Source: Corallococcus sp. NCRR
GTDB lineage: Bacteria; Myxococcota; Myxococcia; Myxococcales; Myxococcaceae
Direction of reading: 5' to 3'
Length of the DNA: 64,000 bases
NCBI RefSeq assembly: GCF_026965535.1
Contig: NZ_CP114039.1
Span: forward strand, 5,456,001 to 5,520,000
The notes beneath the pieces were generated by a model, which had not been told where the DNA came from, searched no databases, and saw only the letters and a list, made by a program, of their open reading frames with translations. The translations under genes and the position numbers were made by a program. This document shows, piece after piece, positions 23,213 to 34,600 of the stretch. Numbering within the stretch: position 1 is the first letter of the stretch; each line of letters opens with the position of its first letter.

Positions 23213-25647
23213 CGTCTCCGTGGCTGCAGTGGTCCGGCCGGCACGGGACCTCGCTGTTCCAGGGCATCGACTACCTGGAGCTGAAGCTGCTCCCCAACGA
23301 GCAGGCGCCCACGTCCGCGACGCTGGTCGTCCATCTCCAGAGGACCTGGGTCGCCCCCAAGTTCTCGGAGAAGAGCTTCGCCATCTCAGGCGGCCTGCGC
23401 ATCACCGACCTGGGCTTCACCTACGTGGGCGAGGACAGCGCCCAGAAGACCGTCACGCTCGCGCTCTCCCAGGTCGGTGATGCGTCCGAGTACATGCTGA
23501 CGCTCCTGTCCACCGGAGAGGGGCCGAATGGCCCGCAGGTCCATCCCTTCTTCGGAAGCGCGACGTTCGACTTCACGCTGAGCTGCGAGGGCGGCGACTG
23601 CCGGCCCCTCACGGAGCAGCCCCCCAGGGCGTTGCAGCCGCGTCCCGCGGTGGACCTGCTCACCAAGGACTTCTCCGGCTTCGTGCAGATGTTCGGCGAC
23701 TGGGTGCGGGTGAAGAACCCGGCGTGGGCGGACCTCTCGCCCGCGGCCCTGGAGCGCGTGCTCGTGGAGTTGCTCGCGCACCACGGCGACCTGCTGAGCT
23801 ACTACCAGGACCGCGTCGCCAACGAGGCGTTCGTCGACACGGCCAGCCAGCGCTACTCCCTGCGTCAGCACGCGGAGCTCCTCGGGACGCGCCTGTTCGA
23901 CGGCACCGCGGCCGAGACGCTCCTCTGCTTCCAGGCCCAGAGCGACGGCTACCTGCCCGTAGGCATCGAGATCACCACCCCGGCAGGCGCGAGCGGCGCG
24001 GAGGTGGTGTTCTGGCTCACCGAGCGTTCGCGGGTCCTCGCCGCCCACAACGTGCTGCCGCTCGCCGCGTGGCCCGGGGCCGATGACGCCATCATCCCCG
24101 TGGGCGCGAGCGAGGTGCTCCTCTGGGGCACGGTCGAGAACCTCGCCGTGGGCCAGACGCTCGCGTTCGTGCAGGGCAACCATTTCGCCACGACGCCTCC
24201 GGACGCGCCCGTTCCTCCCGCACGGATCGTGACGATCACCGCCTTCCGCCACGAGCGGCTTCCGGGATGGACGGCCTCCGCGTCGGACGCCCCGCACACG
24301 AACGAGTCCGAAGTCACGGTCGTCGCGTTCGAGCCGCCGCTCACCACCGCGATGCGGCCGGCGTGGGGTGAGCCGGACGCGCTGCGGATCCACGGCAACC
24401 TGGGGCGTGCCCGGTTCGGCCGGTCCCGGCAGGACCGCTACGTCCGCTCGGAGGCCGCCTTCTCGCGCGACCGCCAGAGCTACGTGCTGGAGCGGCGGCC
24501 GGGGTTCTCGCACCTGTTGCTGCGCGCACTGCGGCTTTCGGAGACGCAGGTCGTGTTCGAGTCCACCGTCAGCGCGGCGGGGCTCACGGGCTCCTCGGTC
24601 CGGGTGGAGGTAACGATTGGCTCGGAGAAGTGGCAGCGGGTGGAGCACCTGCATGCCTCCCAGTCCTTCGACAGGCACTTCGTCGCGACCGCCGACGAGG
24701 ACGGCTCGCTGTGGCTCGAGTTCGGTGACGGCAAGCAGGGGCGCGCCGTCGAAGTGTGGTCCGAGGACGCGCTGAGCCAGGCGCAGCAGCACAGCGAGCA
24801 GCTCCCCGGCGACATCGTGGTGGACTACCGCACGGGCGACGCGGTCGCGGGCAACGTGGGCGCCGGTGTCCTCACGCGCTTCGTGCCCGGCCAGTCCGCC
24901 GTGGCCGGCTTCCTGGGGCTGCGAGGGACGAACGTGCTCCCGGGCAGGGGAGGCCTGCGGGCCGAGACGCGAGAGGCCGTGCGCCTCCGCATCCCGGCGT
25001 CGCTCCGGCATGGCCCCGTCGAGCGCGCCGTCTCGCTCTCCGACTACGCCGTGGCCGCCGCCACCGTGAAGGGCGTGGGACGCGCGACCGCCAGGCTCCT
25101 GGGCGGGCCCTTCAACGCGGTGCTCGTCCTGGTGGATCCAGAGGGCCAGACCGGCTTGTCCGAGCCGCTCCGGCAGGCGGTGTTCGACCGCATCGATGCG
25201 CTGCGGATGACGGGGCGCGAGCACTTCGTGAGCGCCGCGGAGTACGTGCCCATCGACGTGCGCCTCGGCATCTGCGTCGAGCCAGGGACGCTGCCCTACC
25301 GCGTGCGCTCCGCGGTCCTCGCGGCGCTGCGGCCCGGCTCCAACGAGAAGCCGGGCTACTTCCACCCGGACCGGCTGAGCTTCAGCGAAGGGCTGGAGGT
25401 CGGTGAGTTGCTCGCGTTCGTGCAGCGCATCCCGGGCGTGCGGTCGGTCAAGGCGCTCCGCTTCCGCAAGCTCAAGGTGGTGTCCGCGAATGAGGTCGAG
25501 TCACGCATCACGCTCGCGCCGACCGAGGTCGTCCGCAACGACGGCGACGACGACATGCCGGACTACGGCAAGTTGAAGGTCCTCGTGGTCGGGCTCGACG
25601 CGGGCGTCACCGAGAAGGACTTCGTCATCGAGGAGGTCGCCCCGTGA
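23209..25647 (+). CDS. Baseplate J-like wedge protein 1 (gp6/Afp11-like)
   Basis: The 812-residue protein is a putative baseplate assembly protein of the J/gp6 type, forming the ring of wedges around the hub. Recognisable pieces are LLSYYQDRVANEAFVDTASQ, LEFGDGKQGRAVEVW with the FGDG-x-x-G loop, and the C-terminal SLSDYAVAAATVKGVGRATA and FVQRIPGVRSVKAL. The GTG start at 23209 overlaps the gp25 stop; a longer in-frame version would run back into gp25 coding sequence and is rejected. It is paralogous to the next gene. An N-terminal sandwich-like extension of about 150 residues precedes the J region. Confidence 0.87.
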   Translation: MTSPWLQWSGRHGTSLFQGIDYLELKLLPNEQAPTSATLVVHLQRTWVAPKFSEKSFAISGGLRITDLGFTYVGEDSAQKTVTLALSQVGDASEYMLTLLSTGEGPNGPQVHPFFGSATFDFTLSCEGGDCRPLTEQPPRALQPRPAVDLLTKDFSGFVQMFGDWVRVKNPAWADLSPAALERVLVELLAHHGDLLSYYQDRVANEAFVDTASQRYSLRQHAELLGTRLFDGTAAETLLCFQAQSDGYLPVGIEITTPAGASGAEVVFWLTERSRVLAAHNVLPLAAWPGADDAIIPVGASEVLLWGTVENLAVGQTLAFVQGNHFATTPPDAPVPPARIVTITAFRHERLPGWTASASDAPHTNESEVTVVAFEPPLTTAMRPAWGEPDALRIHGNLGRARFGRSRQDRYVRSEAAFSRDRQSYVLERRPGFSHLLLRALRLSETQVVFESTVSAAGLTGSSVRVEVTIGSEKWQRVEHLHASQSFDRHFVATADEDGSLWLEFGDGKQGRAVEVWSEDALSQAQQHSEQLPGDIVVDYRTGDAVAGNVGAGVLTRFVPGQSAVAGFLGLRGTNVLPGRGGLRAETREAVRLRIPASLRHGPVERAVSLSDYAVAAATVKGVGRATARLLGGPFNAVLVLVDPEGQTGLSEPLRQAVFDRIDALRMTGREHFVSAAEYVPIDVRLGICVEPGTLPYRVRSAVLAALRPGSNEKPGYFHPDRLSFSEGLEVGELLAFVQRIPGVRSVKALRFRKLKVVSANEVESRITLAPTEVVRNDGDDDMPDYGKLKVLVVGLDAGVTEKDFVIEEVAP

Positions 25648-28172
25648 GCCGCCCACCGCGCTTCCGCACCGCGTACTCCACCACGGGCGAGCCGCTCGCG
25701 GGCCGGACCGTGCTCGACTACCTGCCGGACGAGTTCGCGGACCTCCTCGACGAGCAGCGCACGCTGGCCTCGCACGAGCTGGGCTTCCCGCCCTCCACCG
25801 CGCAGGGTGACTTCGCCGGCACGCTGATGGAGCTCGCGGCGCTCCTCGGCCACACGCTGGGCGCCTACCAGGACCGGTACGCGAACGACGCCTTCCTGGG
25901 CACGGCGCTCACGGCGAAGGCGCTGGTGCGCCACGGGCGCCGCCTGGGCTACGAACCTGGACCGGGCCTGGCGGCCACCGGGTACGTGTTGCTGACCCTC
26001 AAGGACGGCGTGTCCGGCACGGTGCTCCGGGGCCTCGCGATGGGCTCGGCGGCCGTGGGCGAGAAGAAGGCGCAGGACTACGAGACGACCGAGGACCTGG
26101 CCGTCAGCGCGGCGTGGAGCGAGCTCCTTCCCTACGACGCGCTCGCGGTCCTGCCGCTCTCCGGCAAGTCGACGTTCGAGGTGGAGGGGACGGGGCTCGG
26201 CATTGAGCAGGGTGACTTCGTGGTCATCGAGCGGGGGACCACGCTCTCCGCCCACGAGGTGAGCGCGCCGCCCGTGGAGGAGAGGGGACGCACGCGGCTC
26301 ACGGTGAAGCAGCCCCTCACCGGCAACGACAGCAGCTTCCCGGGCGCCATCGTCTGGGCGAAGCCCGCGCACGACCTCCATCTCTTCGGCTGGGACACAC
26401 CGGCCTCGTCGTTCACGGAGACGGAGCTGCGGGGCGGGGCCCTGCCCACCAGCCCCGCGTCGTATCCAGCCCATGGCTACACCGTGACGCCCGCGAACGG
26501 CTCGAGCGAGGCGAACGACCTCTATCTCTCAGAGGAGCTCAAGAAGTCGGTCCTCGGCACGCCCGGAGTCCGCGTCACCAGCTCGGGGCCCTCGGCGCTC
26601 AGGATCACGTCGGAGGTGTCGAGGAACGTCACGTTCTCCAAGGTCCGCCACGTGGTCGTCCAGATCCCGAAGGACCCCACGAAGCCGAGCGGGGACCAGG
26701 TCACCGTGCTCGATGAGAAGCCCACCGTGAGCGTGGCGAGGACCGTGACCACCCTCCAGGCGACGGTGGGTGGCACGGCCCTGACAAGAAGTGGGCAGGA
26801 CATCCGGACCAGCCGGTGGCTCGTCGGCTTCGGCGTGAAGACCGCCCTGGTCGCGACCGGGCCCAATCCGGCGGCCATCACCCAGCCTGGCGCCACGCCC
26901 GTCCGGCTCGACCGTCTGGTCGCGGACCTGGAGCCGGGACGGCTCGTCGCGCTGGGAGAGCGCACGGGCGGAGCGCGCTACGAGATCGTGCGCCTCACGT
27001 CAGTGGGGACGTGGGCGGATGGAAACAGCGCCGTCCGGACGCAGCTCACCTGGGAGCCCGTGGAGCCGCCCGTGGCGGGTGCTCCCTGGACGTCCGGGGC
27101 GCTTCGCATCCTGGGCAACGTCGCGCGCATCTCGCACGGGAAGACGGCGTCGGAGATGCTGGGCGGCTCGGATGGGAGCACGCCCTTCCTGCGCTTCGCG
27201 CTCAAGCAGAAGCCGCTCACTTACCTGCCCTCGCTGAACGGCGCGGAGCCCGAGCTGGAGATCCGCGTGGCGGATGTCCTGTGGCACCGCGTCGTGGACT
27301 TCGTGGCGTCGTCGCCCGAGGACCGGTGCTACCTCGTCCAGCGCGACGAGACCGGCACGGTCAGCGTGGTGTTCGGGGACGGCATCCAGGGCGCCATTCC
27401 TTCCTCCGGGAGGAACCACATCGTGGCGACGTACCGCATCGGCATCGGCCCGGATGGCGACGCGGACGCCTTCGCCGTGAGCCGGCTGAAGAAGGCGCAT
27501 CCCCTGGTGGAGCGGCTGGCGAACCCCCTCGCGGTGAAGGGCGGCGTGGCCCCGGCCGAGCCTGAAGAGGTGCGCACGCAGGCGACGGGCTACATCCGGA
27601 CGTTCGACCGCGCCGTCTCCGTGGAGGACCACAAGCAGCTCGCGTTGCAGTTCCCGGGCGTCGTGAAGGCGAGCGCGGAGTGGACGAAGCTCGCGGGCGG
27701 CGCGGAGGGCATCCGCGTGGTGGTCGCCGACGCGAAGGGCACGGCGGCGACCGCGACCCAGGTGAAGGACTTCCTCCAGGCCCGCCGTGACACCACGGTG
27801 CTGCTGGACGTGATGGGCCCGGAGCTCGTCGGGCTCAAGCTCAAGCTGACCGTGGAGAGCGACCCGGCGTACCTGCGCGAGAGTGTCGAGCGCGCGGTGC
27901 GTGACGCGCTCTGCGGCACGTCGAAGGAAGCGCCGGGCCTGTTCGCCTTCGAGGCCCGCGACCTGGGACAGCCCGCGTTCCTCAGCGAGCTCTACGAGCG
28001 CATCGAGCGCGCACCCGGCGTGACCTTCGTCCAGCTGCACCTGTTCGACACGCTCGAAGAGGTCGGCAAGGGCCAGCCCCCGCGGGTGGCCGACACCGTC
28101 ATCGCGTGGCCGAACCAGATGCTGGTGCTCGCGCCCCAGGACATCGAAATCCTCTCTCCGGAGGCCCCATGA
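25644..28172 (+). CDS. Baseplate J-like wedge protein 2 (gp6/Afp11-like paralogue)
   Basis: The 842-residue protein starts at GTG overlapping the previous stop by 4 bp. It shares the layout of wedge protein 1: LGAYQDRYANDAFLGTALTA near residue 75, VVFGDGIQGAIPSSGRNHIV, and the C-terminal AVSVEDHKQLALQFPGVVKA. The two may form the asymmetric gp6 dimer of each wedge from two gene products, whereas T4 uses two copies of one protein. Middle parts differ strongly, suggesting different contacts with fibres or outer baseplate. Confidence 0.85.
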   Translation: MSRPPRFRTAYSTTGEPLAGRTVLDYLPDEFADLLDEQRTLASHELGFPPSTAQGDFAGTLMELAALLGHTLGAYQDRYANDAFLGTALTAKALVRHGRRLGYEPGPGLAATGYVLLTLKDGVSGTVLRGLAMGSAAVGEKKAQDYETTEDLAVSAAWSELLPYDALAVLPLSGKSTFEVEGTGLGIEQGDFVVIERGTTLSAHEVSAPPVEERGRTRLTVKQPLTGNDSSFPGAIVWAKPAHDLHLFGWDTPASSFTETELRGGALPTSPASYPAHGYTVTPANGSSEANDLYLSEELKKSVLGTPGVRVTSSGPSALRITSEVSRNVTFSKVRHVVVQIPKDPTKPSGDQVTVLDEKPTVSVARTVTTLQATVGGTALTRSGQDIRTSRWLVGFGVKTALVATGPNPAAITQPGATPVRLDRLVADLEPGRLVALGERTGGARYEIVRLTSVGTWADGNSAVRTQLTWEPVEPPVAGAPWTSGALRILGNVARISHGKTASEMLGGSDGSTPFLRFALKQKPLTYLPSLNGAEPELEIRVADVLWHRVVDFVASSPEDRCYLVQRDETGTVSVVFGDGIQGAIPSSGRNHIVATYRIGIGPDGDADAFAVSRLKKAHPLVERLANPLAVKGGVAPAEPEEVRTQATGYIRTFDRAVSVEDHKQLALQFPGVVKASAEWTKLAGGAEGIRVVVADAKGTAATATQVKDFLQARRDTTVLLDVMGPELVGLKLKLTVESDPAYLRESVERAVRDALCGTSKEAPGLFAFEARDLGQPAFLSELYERIERAPGVTFVQLHLFDTLEEVGKGQPPRVADTVIAWPNQMLVLAPQDIEILSPEAP

Positions 28173-31100
28173 GCGGCGAAGGCGGCGACACCCCCACGCT
28201 CGACCCCGGCGTCCGTGGCCTGGTCACGGAGCTGCTCTATTCGCACCTGCCGGCGCTCTACCGCGTCGTCGACATGGCCGAGGGCACCCGCGAGCCCCAG
28301 AAGTCGCTCGCGCCCAGGGGCGTGGAGGAGCTCTACAAGTTCCTGCGCATCCTCGCGGCGCCCATCGCGCGGACGCGGCAGAACATCGAAGAGCTGCACG
28401 CGGACCTCTTCATCGACAAGAGCGCGGATTGGGTCCTCCCGTATCTCGCGGACATGATCGGGATGCGGCTCGTCTTCCCGGATGCCCCGTCCAACCGGCG
28501 CGACGTGCGCGGCACGGTGGGCTGGCGGCGCCGCAAGGGCACCCCCACCATGCTGGAGGAGATGGCGGGAGACCTCTCCGGCCAGCTGGCGGTGAGCCGC
28601 GAGGGATGGAAGCGGATCCTGCTCGCCCAGGACCTGAACCTCTACCGGCCCGAGCGGACCATCGCCGGGCTGGGAGCGGCGACGATCGCCGAACGCGCGG
28701 CGGGCCCGCTCGACACCGCGTTCCATGCCGTGGATCCGCGCCGCATCGGCCGGAACACCGGGCGCTACCACCCCAAGCACGTCGCGCACTGGCTGTACCC
28801 GACGAAGCTGGTCCCCGTCACGGAGGGAACGGCGAGGGACCGCACGCGCTACACCGGTGGCGGGGTGCCCGAGGTGGACTACCGGTTCGCCTTCAACCCC
28901 CTGGGCGACGACGTGCCCCTGCGGGTGCGGCGTGCCTCCGCCGACGACAAGCTCGCGGGAGACCGCGTGCCGCCCCTCCACTTCGCGGCGCGTCCGGGTG
29001 ATTACTTCGACCAGGAGGGTGGCGGTGGCGCGCGCTTCACGGTCCGCTTCACGGGCCTGCCCGCCGCCGTCGCCAGTCCCTTGAAGGAGGCGCGGGCCTC
29101 CATCCGCCTGCCCGCGGAGCGAGCGCTCGCCGCGGACGTCTGTGACGTGTTGCTCCTGTCGCACGTGACGGAGCGGTTGTCGTCCCCGGTCCGGGTGGGG
29201 GTGATGGCCGTGCCGCTCACCGGCGCGGACGCCAACGTGCCGAACACCGCCGGGGCCGTGCTTCGCGGAGAGGTGCGCATCGAGGCGAGCGGTGGGACGT
29301 CATCCGTTGGCGTGGCCGCGCCCGTGGCGGGCCCGTATGCCGTGATGCTGCGGCTCGTGGCGGACGGGGGCGCGGGGTACTTCCCGGGCGCCGTCATCGA
29401 AATCGCCTGCCGCGCGCCCTCGGCCGCGATGCCGCCCGCGGATCCGCGCCTCGCCGCGATGGGGTTCCTCTCGGGCGCGCTCACCGTGGAGCTCCCCGCG
29501 ACGTGGGTGGTGGGGGACCGGTGGCTGTTCGTCGCGGCGGACGGCAGCGTGTACGACGCCGGGATCCCACTGACCGTCACGTCCGAAGGGCCGCGGCTGC
29601 CCGGTGAAGCGCTGTCCGCCGGGCCGGGGCCGGCGTGGCCGCCCCTGCCGCTCACCTCCGAGCCCGAGCCGTGGCGGAGCATCCCCTCCGCGACCGCGCA
29701 AGGGCCGGTGGTGGTCCACGGTCCACGGGCGCTCAACGTCACCGGTGCGCCGGTGGTCGCGGGCAACGCCGTGGCGCTGCGGCTGGTGTTCGCGCTCCGG
29801 ATCAGGAGCCAGATCAGCCCCTTCCTCCAGCTTGCGTGGACGGGGCCGGACGCCACGGCGGTCACTGTGTGGAAGGCCTTCAAGGCGGATGGCACCGACG
29901 TGACGACGGCGGCGGAGCTGCGGGCGGCCTGGAGCTTCTTCGCACAGGAGTCCGCCGCCTCGCGGGACGACGCCGAGCTCTGGCTCCGGTTGGAGTCCGA
30001 CACGCAGCACATCCTCCTGCCGTCCTGCGAGGTGTCCTTCACGAGCGACCACGGCGAGGCGGTGCTCATCCATCTTCCGGCGCTCGAGACGAAGGTGCCG
30101 CCGCTCGCGGGCTGGTCTCCGTCACTCGCCTTCGCGAGCGAGGCCGTGTCGGTGAGGCTCGACGGCTCGACGGTCTGGGCCGGAAGCCTGCAGGTGGCGC
30201 GCTTCGCATGCGGGACCATCGCCCCCATTCGCGAGGCGAAGACGCTGCGCCGCCGACGGATCCGTCAGCGCACGCTGTGCTGGTGGAAGAACGAGGACCC
30301 GATGAGCCCCCAGCTCGGCCTCGCGACGCCCGCGGGCTGCCTGGACATCGATCCCGCGCACGGCCTGTTCTCCTTCGCGAAGACCGAACCCGCGGCGCCG
30401 TTCACCGTGGCGTCGGTGCATCCGGGAGCCGCCGGCTGGCCGCCGAGCCCGGTCACGGTCGACTACCTGGAAGGCTATTCATTCCACACCGGAGCCCGCC
30501 CCGACGCGCGCGAGCCGCTGCTCGCGGAGGAGCTGCCCGCGCCGACGCGGCTCGTGCTTCGCGGGGGCAGCCTGCACCGGGACGCGCCCCTCTCGTACCA
30601 GTCCCTCCCGCGCTACTCGACGCTCGGAGAGGCGCTCGCCGCCGTCGTCGCGGATGGCGTGAAGGCGGCGAAGCACGAGGTCATCCAGTTCGAGGACAGC
30701 GCGACGTACGCGGAGAGCGCGCTGGTCTGGCCGGCCAACGTGACGTCGCTGACCATCCAGGCGGCGGAGCTCCACCGGCCCGTGCTCCTGCTCGGCGCGG
30801 CGTGGGCGAGCGTCGCGCCCCCGACGTACGAGAAGCTGACGCTGCACGGGCTCGCCATCCGGCAGACCACCTATCCGGGGTCGCCGCCAGTGCCGGCCAC
30901 GGTGGCCCTGGACCCGCCACCCGCCAGACAGGTCGAGGTGCGGTTCTGCTCCGCGTTGGCGCCCCACGACCTCTGGAGGTTCACGGCCGCGGAGGGCTCC
31001 GACACGGCGATCCACCTCTTCCGCTGCCTCGCGCCGAGGCTCCGGGTGAACGGGGCCGCCTCCGTCATGGTGGAGGAGAGCGTGATCGACGCGGCGGGCG

Positions 31101-31543
31101 GCCTGGCCGTCCAGGCCATCGACAGCGAGGTCCGCTTCGAGCGCTCGACGGTCGCGGCCCTTCGCGCGGACCTGGGCGGTGGAGCCTCGGTGGACGTGCG
31201 CGTCATCGAGGCGAGCGAGAGCCTCTTCACCGACGTGGCGCGGGCGCGTGACCGGTTCCACGGCTGCGTCCGCTACAGCCGCGTGGAGCCGGAGAGCCTG
31301 CTGCCACGCAGGCATCGCGTCACGGAGGACCTCCCTTTGTTCGTCACGCGCGACCGGACCGACGCCGCGCACCTCCGTCTGTCCGAGGCGTGCCCGAGGT
31401 CCATCACGCGCGGCGCGGAGGACGGTTCGGAGATGGGAGCGTTCCACGGCGCGCGGTTCGCGCAGCGGGGCGACGCGTTGCTCACGAGGTTGATCGAATA
31501 CACCCCCGCGGGGCTCCAGACCGGGCTCCTGCGGATGGACTAG
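28169..31543 (+). CDS. Tail protein I / gp7-like baseplate wedge protein (Afp12-like)
   Basis: The 1,124-residue protein starts with ATGA overlapping the previous stop. Residues 15-150 match the P2 tail-protein-I type domain (SHLPALYRVVDMAEGTREPQ, YKFLRILAAPIARTRQNIEE, DKSADWVLPYLADMIGMRLV, RRRKGTPTMLEEMAGDLSG). The remainder is mostly beta sheet, and the last 250 residues show loosely repeated strands that could be a beta-helix. It is the equivalent of Afp12/T4 gp7, the outer wedge arm that carries fibres. A 65 bp gap follows before the probable fibre gene. Confidence 0.82.
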   Translation: MSGEGGDTPTLDPGVRGLVTELLYSHLPALYRVVDMAEGTREPQKSLAPRGVEELYKFLRILAAPIARTRQNIEELHADLFIDKSADWVLPYLADMIGMRLVFPDAPSNRRDVRGTVGWRRRKGTPTMLEEMAGDLSGQLAVSREGWKRILLAQDLNLYRPERTIAGLGAATIAERAAGPLDTAFHAVDPRRIGRNTGRYHPKHVAHWLYPTKLVPVTEGTARDRTRYTGGGVPEVDYRFAFNPLGDDVPLRVRRASADDKLAGDRVPPLHFAARPGDYFDQEGGGGARFTVRFTGLPAAVASPLKEARASIRLPAERALAADVCDVLLLSHVTERLSSPVRVGVMAVPLTGADANVPNTAGAVLRGEVRIEASGGTSSVGVAAPVAGPYAVMLRLVADGGAGYFPGAVIEIACRAPSAAMPPADPRLAAMGFLSGALTVELPATWVVGDRWLFVAADGSVYDAGIPLTVTSEGPRLPGEALSAGPGPAWPPLPLTSEPEPWRSIPSATAQGPVVVHGPRALNVTGAPVVAGNAVALRLVFALRIRSQISPFLQLAWTGPDATAVTVWKAFKADGTDVTTAAELRAAWSFFAQESAASRDDAELWLRLESDTQHILLPSCEVSFTSDHGEAVLIHLPALETKVPPLAGWSPSLAFASEAVSVRLDGSTVWAGSLQVARFACGTIAPIREAKTLRRRRIRQRTLCWWKNEDPMSPQLGLATPAGCLDIDPAHGLFSFAKTEPAAPFTVASVHPGAAGWPPSPVTVDYLEGYSFHTGARPDAREPLLAEELPAPTRLVLRGGSLHRDAPLSYQSLPRYSTLGEALAAVVADGVKAAKHEVIQFEDSATYAESALVWPANVTSLTIQAAELHRPVLLLGAAWASVAPPTYEKLTLHGLAIRQTTYPGSPPVPATVALDPPPARQVEVRFCSALAPHDLWRFTAAEGSDTAIHLFRCLAPRLRVNGAASVMVEESVIDAAGGLAVQAIDSEVRFERSTVAALRADLGGGASVDVRVIEASESLFTDVARARDRFHGCVRYSRVEPESLLPRRHRVTEDLPLFVTRDRTDAAHLRLSEACPRSITRGAEDGSEMGAFHGARFAQRGDALLTRLIEYTPAGLQTGLLRMD

Positions 31544-31608
31544 CGCGCCGGGCCACTGGGTTCGGCGAGACCTGAGACACCGGGAAGAGGACGGTTGAGA
31601 GAGCGACC

Positions 31609-34600
31609 ATGAAAGGCGACTTCACCAGAGGCCATCGTCCTGATGCCAAGCGCAAGGAGAAGTACCGGCGCGTGCTCCTGCAGGAGGGGCGGCTCGTCCT
31701 GGACAGCGATGTCGCGGCCAGCGTCGACGCGGCCGACACGCTGATCCGCGACCTCGCGTCGGACGTGGGTTGCAAGCAGGGCAGTCCAAACCTGGGCTAC
31801 CTCGCGACGCCGGGCCCGCTCCTGGCGGTGTTCGAGACGCTCGACGGCGTGACGCTGCCGGCACCGGGCGGCGCGTTCGTGGCGTACCGCGACTACGGCG
31901 CGAAGTACCACGAGCGCTTCCCGTCCCTGTACGTGGGGTCGCACGCGGCGGGCGGCTTCGTGAAGGTCCTCGCCCGGCGCAAGCTCACCAAGGCCCGCTA
32001 TCCGAAGGTCCGACTCTGGCTGCGGGCCAACGCGAGCGTGGAGGTCCGGATCCAGGGCGTCAGCGCGGGCGTCGTCAACGCCAACGACGCGGGGAACTTC
32101 AAGTTCTACGACGTGCTGGTGCCCGCGGGCGCACCCGCCGAATACGACACCCTCGAGATCGGCTTCTCCGCGGCAGGCGCCGCGAACGAGGCGTGGATTG
32201 GCTTCATCGAGGGCTTCGAGGCGGCCACCAAGGCCCCGCTGTTCTCGTACACGCGCGGCCGGTACTACCTGCAGGGCCTCGCGGTCGAGTCGGCGGACGA
32301 TGGGATGTTCTGGGAGTCCACCTTCCCGACCAGCAAGGGCTTCCCAGCCGGGGACACGCTGCCCGTCGCGGGGAGCTACGTCGTCGCCTACCTGGAAGGG
32401 TGGGAGCGGCTCATCACCCGCATCGAGGACGGCGGCATCCTGGAGCAGGCGCTGGGCGGCGTGCTCGACACGACGGTGCGCTCGAGGGCGGTGGGCCAGG
32501 TCAAGCTCGCCGTGTTCGCGAACGACGGCGGCGATCCGCTCGCGGGCAAGGACGACGTGCCGGCCGCCTTCGCCAAGGTCGACGCGGGCACCGGCAGGCT
32601 GAAGCTCACCACCAAGGTGGCGCCGGACAACCTGGACCCCTGCGCGATTCCGGAGGCAGGCGGCTACACGGGCGCGGACAACCGCTTCTACCGCTTCGAG
32701 GTGCACAAGGGCGGCGCGCTCGGGAATGTCGAAATCAAGTGGTCGAGGAACAACGGCTCGGACGTGTTCGCCGTCGCCTCCGTGGCGAACACGCTCACGA
32801 ACCTGACGCTCGCGCCCGGCGCCGAGGTGAAGGACGGCGACCTCATCGAGCTACTCGATGAGACCGACGACCTGGGTGACGCCGCCCCCGCGGAGGTCGC
32901 GCTCGCGGCGAAGGTGTTCAGGGCTTCGCAGCGCTCGGTGGGGCAGCTCTTCTACGCGGAGACGACGGCCACCTCCGGGCAGCTCAAGCTTCGCGACGCG
33001 GTGACGCGGCTTCCGGTGAACGTGCCTGCGGACTTCGCCAACAAGACCCAGGCGCCCCGGAAGGTGCGGGTCTGGCACGGACTCCTGGTCACGAAGCCCA
33101 AGGTGCTGGGGGATCCGCCGGTCACCCTGTTCGACCTGGGCGATGGCATCGTCATCGAGCTGTCCGGCGCGGCCTTCCGCCCGGGCGACTACTGGCAACA
33201 CGAAGCGCGCAAGATCAAGGACAACCAGAACGGTCCCTGGCAGGAGCCGCCGCACGGTCCGGAGCGGCTGTTCGCGCCGCTGGCCCTGTTCCGGTACACG
33301 GGCGAGAACGCGCCGCTGGAGCTGGTGCGCTGGTACGACCATCAGTACTCGGCGCTCTGCGAGCTGAACGCGGACGACATCGCCTACGACGGCGGCAAGG
33401 TCGGCACCGACGCGGACACCGTGCAGGAGGCGCTGGACGAACTGTACGCCAAGGAGGACGGCGGCTGCTGCGACGCGTCGCTGTCACCCTCCGAAACACA
33501 AGGGGACGACACCGCTCGCATCCAGCAGGCCATCGACGAGGCCATCGACGGCGCGACCCTCTGCCTGGAGCGAGGCATCTACCGGATCCACGGGACGCTG
33601 AACATCGTCGGGAGGCGGGTGACGCTCTCCGGATGTCCTCATGCGACGCTGCTCGGCTTCGAGGGGGACGCGCCGGTGTTCTTCGTGGATGGGGACGCGT
33701 GCCTCACCCTGCGCGACCTCCTCGTCTTCCGGCGCGAGGACTCGGGGCCGCTCGTGCAGCTCACGCTGTCCGGGGGAACGCCGGGGGAGAAGGGGCTCGC
33801 GCAGTTCGTCCCGACGCAGGTCCGCCTGGAAGGGGCCGCGCTGGTCCATGCCGGTGAGAATGGCGTCGCCATCCAGATCGCCAGGCCCGCGCTGCCGGAC
33901 TTCAAGCCCGAGGAGCCGGCGCCGTTCGTGGTGTACCCCGACACGCGGGGGACCACGTCCATCCGCGCCGAGGAGTCGATCCTCCTGGGCGCGTGGGGCG
34001 TCGCCGCGGAGTACGTGTTCATGACCGAGCTCATCGAGTCGGTGGTGGTCTGCGAGCGGGCCGGCATCTACGCCAAGGGGGCGGGAGGTCTGCGGCTCCG
34101 GCGCTCCTCGTTCCAGGGATGGCTGGACGTGGAGCGCCGCAAGGTGCTCATCGACGCGGCGGACGAAGACCTGGAGAAGACGGTCACGAGGCTCATCGAA
34201 ACGGAGGCCGGCGGCTACAACGCGGACAGCGTCGGCATCGGGGTGAGCGGGGTCGACTACTGGCGAAGCGAGTTCGAGCAGTGCACGTTCGCCTGCGGAA
34301 GCCCGGTGCTCATCGGGTACCTGTACGACCTGCTCTCGGTCGGCAACGAGTATGTGGGCGCGCATGCGGGCATCCGGGTGGACTACCTGTACCAGTGCCG
34401 GATGTCCGGGGACCGGTTCTCCACGTCCGGCGCGGCCGGGGTCTGGCTGCCGTGGCTGACCAGCTCACTGAAGGTCGAGGGGTGCACGTTCACGGGCCAG
34501 CGCGGCATCCTCCTGGCGGCCTCGGCGGATGGCAGCCCGCTGCCCGCCCTGGAGTCCACGTATCCCTCGCTCGCCGAGGTCGGCATCCACGACAACCAGT

